From: Mercurialis annua
Taxonomy: Eukaryota > Streptophyta > Magnoliopsida > Malpighiales > Euphorbiaceae
Assembly: GCF_937616625.2 (NCBI RefSeq)
Contig: NC_065575.1
Span: 3,913,501-3,977,500 of the forward strand
Direction: 5' to 3'
DNA: 64,000 nucleotides
The notes beneath the pieces are model-generated. The model worked only from the letters and a program-made list of their open reading frames with translations, was not told where the DNA came from and did no database searches. A program made the position numbers and the translations under genes. Within the stretch, counting starts at the first letter, position 1. Each line of letters starts with the position of its first letter. This document shows positions 45,086 through 58,000 of the stretch, one piece after another.

Positions 45086-47069
45086 TCTAAAAATGATGTT
45101 GCAACGGAGCAATATGTAATACAGCTGAAATGAGATGATGCAATTAGGTAACCTTTTTGATCTCTTGTTCTCATTTATGTAATTAAACAAATGATAAAAT
45201 GATCATGAATTTATGTGCATCTCATGAATTTTATATTTTTTATGTTGAACATCTGGTTGGCTCTCATTACATTATGTTTATGTGAATGAACTCTGGTAGA
45301 CTTAATTACAGTGTTAATTTAAATGTTTAACAGCTTCTTGAAATCTGAATTCAGCTTAGGATGATCCGACCCTTAATTTTGAAATTATTACAGGAGATTG
45401 CATAGAAATACACATCTATGTCCCCTCCGTGTCCGTGTCTCATTCGCCGTATGCATGTTCGTATCTGTGCTTTGCAAGTGCTAGGAGATTGTATGGTGAA
45501 ATGAGTTGTGAATTTTAAACTGGAAATGGCTCTGAGATTTGTATACTCTGATCTTTGAACCAATTTTAGGTGCAATTCAATTTCAATGTATAACAAACTC
45601 TGAAGGCTTTTTTATGTGGAAGCTTCTTCGCTCCAAGTTTAGAACCTATTTCGTACAAAAAAATTCAAAGTGGAAGGGAGCTGAAGCATGTTACGGTGTG
45701 CAAAAATCAACCAAAACCGTAAAATCGAACTAAAATTATAATTATAGTTTGGTTATTTATGAATATGACTCCAGAATTATAATTATGGTTTGTTTATTAA
45801 TGAATATGACTTGGTTCAGTTTGTTTTCGTATAAAAGTTCGGTTTTGTGTTTAGTATGGATATTTGAAAATCAAAATAATCAAAAAATAGAACAAAAATT
45901 TTAATATTATACTTTTTTAGTTTTAGTTGATTTATTATAGATGATTTATTCTGTTTCACTTGCAATATAAACATTTTGGTCATTAATATAACTAAATCAA
46001 ACTTTATAATTCGGTCTAATGTAATCTGAACTTATGGCTCGGTTTGAAAATTTAATAATTTTTTGTTAGTCAGTTACAACCGATTTTAATATGAATAAAC
46101 CAATATTCAACCCTAGTTACAAGTGTTGCAAATGAGTAAAAATAAATAAATCATCAAATAATTGATTGTACTGTGTTCCCTCCGTCTTATAAATATTCAC
46201 ATTGTTTAATTTTTTTAATAAATAATAAATAATTTTATTTCCATAGTCATGTTATTTTAAATAGCCATATTTTTGAAAAAATTAATAAAAATTTACTTGA
46301 TTAAGATGGATAACAAAGGAACATATTTTATAAATAAAAACTATTAATCAGAATAAGATGTTTTAAAAAAAAATTGTATCAATTAAATTGGAAAATGTGA
46401 AGTCAAAGTGACAACCTTTTTGATATGAAAAGTATTTTAAAAAAGTAAATTATTAATATTTGTAATTTTTTTATTTGTGGATCTCTCGATTCAATGTTAA
46501 TCATATCATGCTTGAATACGAGCTGCTCAAGTCAAATTTCAAGTCAAATTCGAGCATCAAAATACTTGACAGCTTGACAAGCTCGCAAATCTAATCTGAC
46601 TTTGATTAATTAATTTATTTTATTCCTTATAATTATTATATATATAACACGCGTATTTATACAAAATATTAATACAAATAATTGAATCAAACCAAGTCAA
46701 TTTAATTTTCAATTATTCTATCGAACAATAACTTTTTATATAGAACTCAATCCAGTTAAAGTTGAGCTCATACTCAAACTTTTATAATGTCAAGTTCAAG
46801 TCAAGCTCGAGCTTTAACTTTTATAATAAAACTCGGCTGAGTTTGAGTCGCGATTGAACTTGATAGTGTTCCAGCTCGACTCAATTACACCCTATATTAA
46901 AATGAACAAAAAGAAAAAAAAGAAAAGCTGTTTATTTATACAAGTTGTGGAAAAAAATACAACCATCAATCACAGCATACCAGGACAGGATGGGCGGTAT
47001 ACATAAAACACAAAAACACAGTCCCACACACAAATCTTAAAAATCTCTATCAAAATCACCTTCTTTTAG
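45086..47069. other. PPR 3' flank and intergenic repeats
   Basis: 45086 to about 45240 is probably PPR 3' UTR. 45692-46115 resembles an ACCGAAC-type repeat (starts GGTGTGCAAAAATCAACC). 46178-46215 begins TTCCCTCCGTCTTATAAATA, a Stowaway-like end without a partner. 46510-46895 has AAGCTCGAGC/CTCGACTCAATTACACCC words, the end of another common plant short repeat. The bases next to 47070 are SINAT 3' UTR. Confidence 0.45.
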
Positions 47070-50000
47070 CTAGCTACACAGGTTTGGTATGCACACACCA
47101 GCTTCTGAATTTTGTTGTTCCTTCCATATCCGCCCCGTAACTCTAAGCTTAAGTTCCTTCCGGTCGCCACCGGAAAAGAAAAGTGCCATATTTCTTTGAA
47201 TGATTAAACCATCATGACTATCCCTTACCTTCCTATGGCTATCTCTGATACTTCGCGGCGTGCCTTCCCAAATAAGTTTCCTGCCGTTCGCACCAACCTC
47301 GAGGCTGTAGCTATAGTTACGAGCCTCAGACTCATCACCCATGAAACGAAGGAATGCCATATATACAGGTGCCATACCGAGTTGGAAGGCTTCAAAGTGA
47401 AGGCAAAAATATTGACCAAAACAATGGAAGACCTGATAAAATGGCAATGCACCATATCAAGAAGTGTAATCAATGAATTTCTAGTTAGTAAGTTATTTGA
47501 TCATATTGATCACTTGTGCACATGTTCTGTCGTGCGCAGATTACATCAACATATATCTTCCGTCGAAAAAATAATTCTAAACTAAACTTTAAATGCACCA
47601 TTATTTACGAATAAAAGTCTTCATCACATAATTTAACAATTAATAGCTGAAAGAATGTAACACGGACGCGGATACAGAAAAACGGAACATTTGGACAAGG
47701 ACACGGCAAAACAGTGTTATTTTAAGTTTTATATCGTGTTGAACGTCAAGTTTCCAACACGTTCCTGAAACAGGAAAAGTTGGTTCAATGAAGTGTTCGT
47801 GCTACTAAAACAATTATCACGCGCCCTAGGATTAAACTGATACTATTGCATCCATCCGTAATATCAGGAAATTTAAATTACTAAAAGTCATACGAGGACA
47901 AGGAGTTGTACGAAATTCAAACACAAACAAATTTTACCAAAATATTGTAGATGTTAAGGGTCTATTCTGGTCATATGATTAAAGTCAAGGTACAGACTGA
48001 TCCTAAAGTTCATGATCTTTTTCATAATTAATTCTATAAAATAATTGGAGTGGAAGTGACTCTAGCTATTGTCACTTGACACCTTGCAATGATTTTGTAA
48101 TAATCCCTTAAAAAAACATTGGATCTACACACACATAAATATTGTCTTTTTGCTTTGAAAGAGACATTCATAAGACAGACAAGGCAATGCTAGAATTACC
48201 GTCAACATCCAAGTTGCATTCTCCACCTCGCGGGGATTTGACTTCACATAGCGATGATTAAACGTACATCCTGTGTGCATGTCCACCTTGTGATCGTCCC
48301 TCAAATGAGCAACTAGGAAAGAATTATCACCAACAACTGAGCATTCTGATCCAGCATAAGGGCAAGTATAAGGTCTGAAGTTGCAAAGTCCCTCGTGTTT
48401 GAGTTTACTGTAGTATGGAAATATCTCTGGGCACCCCAAATTGTAAAATTTGCAGGGCAATTCAAGCGACTCAGCGACCTTCTCCAGTGCTAAGCATCGA
48501 ATATCCCCGAGCTCTTGTCTACAAGTAGGGCACCTGTTGTGTACCCTTGTTTTACAGGTGGAACACAAAGTGTGCCCGTTATGACACTGCAAAGATGCAT
48601 ATCATTTATGATGTTTCTTGCAGTATAACAATACATATATACAGAAGGTTAATCATCTGAATTCAAGAAAAAAGTCTATTGACCAAACAGATTCAAACAT
48701 TTAATGACAATCTCAATTCTGTTCACACCTTCCAATTTTACCAATTATAGTCTAATTTGATATACTGATTTCAACTGCACCAGTATTCATTCAAAAGTTT
48801 GGATATAATTGAAATTCTCGCTAAACGGTTGGAATTGTTTGGTCATTCAGCTAAACCAAAAAAGCAACAAACAGATCTTAATCTCCTAAAAATATTTCAG
48901 TTAAGAATACAAAGACAGACGCATTGCACTGCTTAACTAAGACTATACATATTACATAGAAATTTTTATCCGTATTAATCATATAACTAACATGCATAGC
49001 AGACTTAGCAGGTGAAAAATAATTTTTCAGTCAGGTTCTGCATCTTATGACAAATGTATCCTTTTTATTGATTAAAAGTTTATCATTAATACTAAAACAA
49101 ATGAAAGTTAAACTACAACATTGATATTTGAAACTCATACCATAGCAGCTTCAGCAAAGGACATAAATTCTCCAGTTAAAAAAAATATTCATTGCAAAAT
49201 AAGCCAATTATCTGGAAGAGATAACCAGCCTTCCACAGATTTTAGAAGTACAAGATATAACATGCGAATATCATAACAGACATTGAACAGATCAAATCTA
49301 GTTACATAGTACGTAGTTTGTTAAAGTGAAGTGCAAACAATCTAAAGCACGACAACAAATATGCTCATGTATATATTGACATTAAAGATCCAAAGGTATA
49401 GAATATGAACAAGCAATACTTATTTAGCCTTGAAAATATTGATGCTCTTCAATATTAAAATTCATACTGGAGAATGGTGTTCCTTTCATATCATGTCAGC
49501 ATATGAAGTTTGCACATATTCACTTCAGTAGTTCAAGTTCGTATTATATGCATTAAAACATACTAGGACTAAGAATATCAATCAAGTAAAAAATGTATCT
49601 CACGATATCTGATTCTTCCATCTGTATAAGTAACCAAAACACGGAAGCTGTACATAAATCTACTGCTAGACTGATTTTGCAGACTATGAGAATCACCAAA
49701 ATATCTCATGACCAGAAATTATTGCAACGCTAGTCAATGGCAAACACAACACAAACCTCAACACAAATATTCATGGAATTTCAACAAAACATTTATGAAA
49801 AATTGACGCAATATCTACGAAATAACCACCATTCTCCTATGCTTCATTCATTAAGCCACAATTAGGAAGCCACAAAATGCATAACTCACAGTTTGGTTCA
49901 CTCATTTTCATTAATGTACCAAGTACCAATGAATTCCTAAATCATTCAACAAAACTTTCTTATCTTGTCAAAGATCATGAAACAACACAAAACCAAGTTA

Positions 50001-50518
50001 TTAGTTACATCCACACAACATTCTAAAAAACCACCAAAAAACAAATGACAGTTATACCTATAGACATACACATGATAGAATCATAAAACAACCATAAATT
50101 ACAAAAGCCAAATTTTCCAAATCACACAAATCCATCAAACACCATCAAATTCAACAACAAAAACTCCTTAAATAACAATATCCATAAAGAATATAAACCC
50201 CTAATTGCATTACAATACCTGATGAATTGGAGGATACATTGAATTAGTACAAACAGGACATTCAAGCAACTCATGAACACTTGTAGCAGGAGCCATCCCT
50301 GTTGCCCCACCCACACCATTGCTGATACCACTATTACCATTGCTATTATTGCTGCCACCATTATTATTTGGTGTTGCATTGTGAGCCTTTGAAAATTGGT
50401 TGTGGTGATGATGATGATTATAATTATTATGATTATGCAAATTTGGATGGCTTTGGATCTCATCTTCATCTAATAATCCCTCTGATGATGACACACACTC
50501 AATACTCTCCAACTCCAT
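47070..50518 (-). CDS. SINAT-type RING E3 ubiquitin ligase (seven in absentia homologue)
   Basis: Three coding exons, all phase 0: 50518-50219, 48586-48200, 47432-47070; 349 aa. SINA proteins are dimeric E3 ligases; plant members act in autophagy (ATG6/ATG13), root and light signalling. Residues 1-82 are a low-complexity Asn/His/Ser/Gly-rich tail including a His run. The C3HC4 RING uses Cys87, Cys90, Cys101, His105, Cys108, Cys111, Cys119 and Cys122 and is cut by intron 1 exactly before Cys101. The SIAH-type zinc fingers follow (CPEIFPYYSKLKHE, CPYAGSEC, HLRDDHKVDMH), then the TRAF-like dimer and substrate domain (VFHCFGQYFCLHFEAFQLG, FLRFMGDESEARNYSYSLEV). The start MELESIECVSS and the length favour the SINAT3/SINAT4 clade over SINAT1/2. 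The three-exon plan is usual for the family. Upstream DNA has CT/GA repeats. Confidence 0.95.
47641..47812. mobile_element. Diverged hAT-like repeat in SINAT intron 2
   Basis: The left end ATGTAACACGGACGCGGATA and right end GAAGTGTTCGTGCTACT are inverted-repeat-like and resemble 11460-11622 and the ends of 20063-20531. No target duplication was seen. Confidence 0.5.
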
Positions 50519-50900
50519 AATTTTGGTTTTCTTAAACCAAATTTGAATTTTTCAAAAAGAATTGAAATTTGAACTCAAATCTATCTGGTGTCCGGTAAAG
50601 TTTGAGTCTTTTTTGTTTATATTTTGGGGGTATGGGATTTTTGTTTGTGGGTAGTGATTATTTTCTCGAGAAAGAGAGATGGATTCCGAGGAACCAAACA
50701 ACTCTCTCTCTCTTTTTGAAAAAGGAAGTTCCTTTCTTTTCTTGGTTGGCTCTTTCTTCTTTACTTTCTCTCACTTCCAATGTTTTTTGAAGAGGTAGAG
50801 AGAGAGAGAGACAAGATTGGCCGTTGAGATGTACAATTGGGGTTGGACTTGAAATCCTACGGCTATTGGAATTTTGTATGTTTTTCTTTTTCTTGAATTT
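50519..50900 (-). promoter_or_regulatory. SINAT leader and promoter with GA/CT repeats
   Basis: On the minus strand the region upstream of the ATG holds a CT run (opposite the AG repeat at 50797-50811) and a GA-rich tract (opposite CTCTCTCTCTC near 50702). No clear TATA box. CT-rich leaders are common in plants. Confidence 0.45.
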
Positions 50901-51332
50901 TGATTTACTAATATGGATTTTTTTTTATCGCCACTAATATGAATTGTTTGAAAAAAGGTTCAAGAATTATTTCTTGCATTATTAATTTTCAGCTTAATAA
51001 ATGAAAATACAATTATTATTATATTGTATAATTTATTTTACTTTTTTATCACACAATTTAAAAAAATATAATTATTATAAGTTTTATATTTTTTTATCAT
51101 ACCCTTATTAATTGTAGAATCCACTTTCAATTTACTTATAGATATCAATAAAGATTTTTTTAGATATATCCACGATGTAACTTTGGAATAACTCGTAATG
51201 TGCGATATTCATTTCTAAATAAAAATAGAAGTATAAATTTTTTATTTTTTTATATAAACATAAATTTAAAGCATATTTTTAAAATTAAAGGGTTTTTTTT
51301 TAGATACTTTTATAACTTTCTCTGTCTCTTTC

Positions 51333-51374
<42 letters not shown>
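51333..51374. repeat. (TA)n microsatellite with one G interruption
   Basis: A TA run interrupted once by TATG. Confidence 0.95.
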
Positions 51375-51724
51375 TTCTGTTAGATTTTAATAATTAAAAT
51401 ATTTAACAATTTAAGTATAAATTTATTATTAAAATAAATATAATTACCGTATGGTTGTTTTGATGCCATTTCTTTAATGTTCAGTACAAATTTAATCCAA
51501 ACTAAACTACTACTATCAAAGGAAATCAGTTACCGTGGTATTACTTTGATGCCAAAAGGTTTACCAATTAATTAGCATCAATTCTATCCCTAATTACCGT
51601 ATTGTGTATTACTTTATTGCCAACTCTTATCAAACGAATTTATTTACTGTAATTAATCTAAGTTTTAAGAAAATTAGAAATAGAAAATAGAAATTTTAAT
51701 TAAACTGAATTTTGATCCTTATAT

Positions 51725-51856
51725 AGGTCAATTTTATGCTTTAGGGTACAATTAAAATGAAAAAGATACAAATTAGAGTAAAATTGACAAATTTTCAACC
51801 TCAGAGTAGAATTGAAAAGGGGATGAAAGGTCGGGATTTTTTTAAGATATTAAGCC
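51725..51856. mobile_element. Truncated end of the 28572/42154 MULE family, inverted
   Basis: Reverse-complemented it reads GGCTTAATATCTTAAAAAAA, then CCGACCTTTC, CTCTAATTTGTA, GTACCCTAAAGCAT and AAATTGACCT. These are the same blocks as the 26652 and 42154 elements. No partner end was found. Confidence 0.5.
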
Positions 51857-52563
51857 TTTTTTATATGGAGTATTATTTATGTGTCTTAAAAACTATTCAA
51901 ACAGACACAATTTACTTCACGACTCTTTTCATATTAAATACAACTTTAATGGTACATTTTAAATACAAATAATACATATTAAATACAACTTTAATAGTAC
52001 ATCTGAAAATACATAAAAAATACATATTAAATACACAAATAATATCTCTCTCTCTGCTACTGTAATCTAGAATATTAAATACACTATTGTGCCATCAATT
52101 ATAAAAAAAATTGAGAAAAAAATCAGAAAAAATTTCAATAGATATCATGTAATGCGTACAAAATAGATAAACAATACATTTTTGATACACTATTTATACA
52201 TAATGCATATCAAAATACACAAATAATATATTTTAAATATAATTTTAATAATACATCTACAATACATAAATAATACATATTAAATATAATTTTAATAATC
52301 CATCTATCTTAATATAAAAATTACAATGTATAAATTATATATCAAAGATGTATCTATATTGCATTATAACTTAACGCTTATGTTATAAAAAAAATTATAA
52401 TTTTTAAAATTTTTAGTCTGCAATGTATCATAAAAGGGAATGTTTTACTCATGGTCTCATTTTCTAACACTCTCTCGAGTATAATGATTAAATTGACTTG
52501 TGATCAAAGATGAACTAGCATTAGCATATAATTATCACTTGTGTGGGCTACTTCACTAGTTTA

Positions 52564-52720
52564 AAAATCGATTGATGTACCTATGATGTATCAAAAATGT
52601 ATCAGTAATGTATGTATTTATGATGTATCAGTAATGTATCTACAGTGTACCAGTGGTACATCTATGACGTATCGGTGTGATATATCTATAATGTATCATT
52701 GATGTATCTAATATGAATAT
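52564..52720. repeat. Degenerate GATGTATCA tandem repeat
   Basis: Variants of (A)TGATGTATCA(G)TAATGTAT recur about ten times with a period of about 16-18 bp. Confidence 0.65.
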
Positions 52721-54489
52721 ACATAATATATATTAAAAAAAAGGATGAACTAATAACAATATAATGTCGTCATAAAATTTATCACAAACTGAAGTTAATC
52801 TTTGCGTTTATATAAAAAAATATAAACATTCTACAACTTTGTATTTTTCAGTTATTTAGCGTTTATATTTTATATATTAAAAGATTCAGTAATGTTTAAT
52901 GATAAGTAGTTTTATTTTATTTAATAATTATTTAAATATTTTTTTAGTTTTGTGTGATATATATTTTAATTTATATAAAATATTTAATTTTACATTTTTT
53001 TTTCTTTTCTTTAAAATATACCTCATTTGCTATTTTACACAAGAAATAGAAAAAGAGAAGGGCTGCATCTATTATTTCTTTTGTAAAATTGATACAACAT
53101 GTAATATTTGTATAAAATAATTATTCAATTTTGTAAACACTACTTCCCCTTCCTTTTTTAGCTAATTTACGCTTCATAATTTTAGATTTTTTTTTATCTC
53201 TATCAACAATTGAGGTTAATTTTGTAGAGACAATCATTGTGCTATTTATATAGTGCTAACTCTATTTATAAAAAGCGAATTACAAGTTAAAAGTAAGAAA
53301 ATGATAAAGAAAAATACTATCAGAATCGTGAGTAAAGTTAGAAAATAGCTAATAATTAGTGAAAAATTGAAAGAATATATTTAGTGTAAACTATTTCTAT
53401 TTTAAGCTATTAAATGTAAAAAGCAACCTAGCACTGCATGAAAGAAATTAGCTGATTTAGCATTTTTAAAAAGTAACTCCGTTTTTTGTATTTTGTGTAA
53501 TTTTTTCTTAATAAAATAATCAATAATTCAATAAAAAAAAGTTGGTGATTTCTTGAACAAATCATCATTAACATTTCAAAAATAGATTTATCGAAGAACA
53601 GAAAAAATAAAAAAAATCGACAAGATTTTTTAAATAATAAACCTGTGACGAGATCAGGGACGGGCCCTTTAAGGGATCAGGAGATGCCATGGCCCCCTCA
53701 AGAAACAAAATAAATAATGAGCTCAATTTACTAAAGTTTGATTGTATCTATACTATTAGCGTATGAGAACTCCAAATGAAAATGAAAACTGACTCAATTT
53801 TCATCAAATTTGCACGTCTTCAAACCGAGAAAACCCCAAACGGAAAGAGTGATTATCTCATACAACAGATGTGTATATTTATAACTATGTTAGATATATT
53901 ATGTATTGACGAGGCACATTCCTTGTATCATTGTATCAGATAATATCTCCAAACAAAATAATGACAGTAAAAAATTATGTATTTGACGAAGGATGTTTGT
54001 ATCAGTGTATATATTAACATTAATGAAATAACATCATATTAAAGTTCGATTTAATCGGTTTGGTCAATCAATAATTAAATCAATTCAAAACCGAAAACTA
54101 AATTTTCTATTCATTCACATCCAAACCGATCTTTTTAAACCATGCACTAAATGTAGACTAAAATGATACGCCCTCCAAAAAATATTAGAATCAAATCTAT
54201 AAATCAGCAAAGCATTTGCCTACTCCAGCAATTTTGACCAACCATATAGTCATCAAATTTTTAACTTTAAAGCTAAATGTAGAAATATAACAACATAATG
54301 ATCTACAAATAATTGCAGACAACCTCTTGTTTTATAACGTTCATATGGAAGATAATAAGAGAGCAAAGAGATATACCTTTCGATTCGTATAATAGTTCGG
54401 TAAAGGAACAAAATAATCAATTCGGTAAGACTTTTTCTGGGGGAGCTAGTTTTAAAAAGACCTGTTAACTCAAAAATATCCAACTTTTT

Positions 54490-54792
54490 GGCCCTTTTCA
54501 CTTATAATTATGACCCAACCTTTTTAAAAACGTCAATTTTAGCCTAATTTCGATCAACTGTAGCTAGCTATTTTTTTTTTGAAGGGATCAAACCTTCAAT
54601 TGTATTCTAATTTTGAAAAGTATCTTTCAATTGAAAAAAAGTTAGATTTGGTCATAAATGAAAAAAATTGAGGAAATAATTTTTTAATGAATTATGCCTA
54701 ATTGGCTACAGTTAAATGGATTTATCAAAATTAGACTAAAATTGACATTTTTAATAGATTGGACCACAAATGAAAAAAAAGCAGAAAAGACC
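54490..54792. mobile_element. TIR element upstream of the ClpX 3' end
   Basis: The left arm with GTCAATTTTAGCCTAATTTC is matched, inverted, by TAGACTAAAATTGACATTTT; the inverted repeats are about 90 bp long and diverged. Ends GGCCCTTTTCA / GGTCTTTTCTG. No convincing target duplication. Confidence 0.55.
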
Positions 54793-55033
54793 AGATTACT
54801 TAAAAACACAAAATATCTATTTCCAAGAAAATGATGCCAAACACAAGAGTATTTTGTAAGCCAAAAAACAACAAGGTGGGCTACCAAATGATTAGAAAAT
54901 GTACACAATTACATTATGGCTTGACTGCAGCTGAACTGAAATTTCGTGGACCAACTGTTTATTATGTTTGCTTTTTTAAATTTACTAAATTAATATGAAC
55001 TAGTATTATGTACATGGATTAGCTTACAGTACA

Positions 55034-58000
55034 TTACATGCTAGCGACGATGGAAGAGAGCTCTGTTTCCACTTCCGGTTCTCCTTCAGACCCATCGGCA
55101 GCAGTCTACAAAGATATTATTACCATTAGCTACTATTTTGAAATATGTATATTTACGGAATAAAATTAAACATGTAATACCCACCTCGGAATCCTTTACT
55201 TTTTGTTTGGAGAGGTAACAATCCAATGCACCCTTACCATAGAGGATCTTGCCTCCAGTTCCGCGTCCTTTGGATCCTACAGCTTCTTCGTCAACTATAA
55301 CAGCATCGATGATATTATCTCCTGTTCTAACATCAGGAATCTGCGACGAAGTTGCAATATAGAATCAGATTCTAGATAACATAATATCATAGTTTCGGTC
55401 ACAGTAGTTCGGGCAATTCATGAATAGGCCCGCAAACATTCAAAAGAAAGCATTGCTGTTCCTTAAGGACAAGACGCAGCAGTTACACTATTACTGAGAA
55501 GGATGGCAGTAACAATAGCAAATGCCGAAGCAGTGTTAGTAGGTATTATATTTAATGCAAGTTCATCCTCGAACACAGATTGGTTTAATTATTTATTTGT
55601 AGGTATATATGTACTATAAAGATAAATAAATACATTTTTATTTAGAGTTTGAATAAATTTACTCTAATAAGTCCTTAAATGTCTCTAAAGTTACACACAA
55701 GTGGAATCAAATTCGCAAAGAAAGTTAAAGGCAGAACTGAAATGAAATGAATTCTACACTAGAATTGGTCCAAACAGGCCCTAAACCTTAAAATTGATGT
55801 ATTCTCTTCAATGAGCCCTCATGGAGCTTTTGGTACAATTGACTTCCAAATTTATTTTTTTGTAAAATTCATTTACAAATATTTATAGCTGCATTTGGTT
55901 TATTAATTAATTCATTTAGTAACTCTATTTTTAAATTTTCATTAGAATTGGTCATCTTTATGTCAAATAAATTACTACTAAATAATTTCATTTGCAAATG
56001 AAATGAATTGTAGACATACCATGCAAGAGGAGTATAATATAGATTTGGTCATGACTCATGAGTAACAAAAAGGCCTATACATCATCGAAGAAATATTATC
56101 AATCACCTTGATGAGTTTTTCTACAGTGTCCTGACAAGACTTGCAAAGTGTTTTTTTATAAATAACGAGGGAAGAAATCCGAGATTTTCACATCCAAAAT
56201 TTTATGACTATTCACCGCATTCAAATAACATTTCCTTCAAGCTACAGTAAAATTCTTCTAAGTGGTTATATTTAACGTACATCAGTTAGTTTCAGTTCCA
56301 AATCGGTTCTTTTATCTTTTCTTTGTAAACTTTATATGTGCTATAAAAAATGGAATAAATTATCCGAGTTTCAATAGGTAATTATGAAGTCCTTTTATAG
56401 GTGAAGTTATATGTTAGTGGAAAGGAATTGACTAAAGTTCAAGCAGAGTGTTAGAAAGGCTTGAGTTCCTTAAACCCAGACATTGAAGGCTTTTGAAGCA
56501 AAACTTTGTACATGAATTTTCTGCAAGCATCTTGTAACTAGACATGTGAACAAGAACAAAAAAGTAGCAACGCACCTCATACATGGAATCCATCAATATG
56601 GTTTCTAGTATGGTCCGAAGCCCTCGAGCACCGGTGTTTTTGGTTATTGCATTTTTAGCAATTAATCTCAACGCATCTTCTGTGTAATGTAATTTCACCT
56701 GCAAAACAACATAAATTGGAATAAACTAGGCTCCCATAGTGACCAGAGTCCTGAGCAAGCATGTGAAAAGAAACTGACATGATATTCGCTCATAAGCATA
56801 CATAACAATAGGGAAGCATAAAGCCGAGAATTGTTAATAGAAGTCCCAATAAACTATCTAGGGAATAGCAGCATGAAATAAATACTTACACCATTCATTT
56901 GAAACATCTTCTTGTATTGCTTCCCAAGGGCATTTTTTGGCTCAGTCAAAACCTACAAAATCGTAATATCACATTAACAAACAAGACTAACAGCTATGAA
57001 AAATCCACGCAACTGTTTTCAAGAAAAAAATAAATCAATTGGATAAGCTACATGATTCCATTCAAAAAGCTCAACCTAGACTATTATATCCACATGTATC
57101 TCAACCAGATGCCAAATAGGCAGTATTTTGTTTGATAGGCCCTCAGAAGTAATAGGAATCTCTTTTTATGATTCACTATTTATCTTTCAATTTTTAGTGG
57201 AATCACAAGTTCACAACATGACTAGACCCTAAAAGACCTGAATGGTAACATTCGATGGTAACAGAAAGTTGACACTTTAAGCAAGTTCTTACTAAGCTTA
57301 TAGTTTACATGGAACACCGTACTTGGCTGCAATACAGGCATTGAAATCCTCATGTAGTGATACAATATTTACTAATAAACGATTTGAATGATTTAATTAT
57401 AAACATTTAAAATAATCGTCATGGTTTTTCAATTAATTAGCAGCATCAAAGAATAGTTGCATACATAACATTAATTAGGGAAAATATATATTACCTGCAC
57501 AAGTTGATTCTCAGTAAGTGCTGATAAACTCACAAGAACTGGAAATCTTCCAACAAATTCAGGTATCAGGCCATAAGAAATAAGATCACCACTTTCAACC
57601 TGTTAAACACGACATAAATTTTAATGCATCTGAGGATATTGACTTTTGACGGAAGGAAAAGAAAAGACTAAAAGAAATAAAAATATATAACAAAAATAAT
57701 TTTAGAGAAACAAGCTGTTTGCACTTACAGTCTCCAATAAAGATGATGTCACAGCAGCACTTGTAACACCACCTGTTCTCATGTTTGCACGTACTGGTGC
57801 ACCAAACCCAATGGAAGAATCTTGGCGCCTGTAATGAATTTTCATTAACATTTTCCTATCAAAGCTGACCTGAAGCTATTTCAGAAGTAGAAAGACAACA
57901 GCAACTATGGTAAAAAAAAACCTTTCTGAAATGGTCTTCTCCAAGTCAATAAAGGCACCCCCACATATGAAGAGAATATCCTTTGTATCAATCTGCGCAA

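Larger units (their letters stand above)
50901..55033. other. AT-rich intergenic region
   Basis: No gene was recognised over about 4 kb. It holds (TA)n at about 51333-51374, a MULE end at 51725-51856, degenerate ATACATATTAAATACA repeats (51900-52340), GATGTATCA repeats (52564-52720) and an inverted-repeat element at 54490-54792. 53640-53700 is a short GC-richer patch (CAGGGACGGGCCCTTTAAGG) like the start of other plant repeats. The last about 200 bases are ClpX 3' UTR. Confidence 0.5.

Noticed and set aside
44677..45174. A 165-codon open frame on the minus strand
   Set aside because: It is the antisense shadow of the Ala/Glu/Lys-rich C-terminus of the PPR gene; the Ser/Ala-rich product is what such codons give in reverse.
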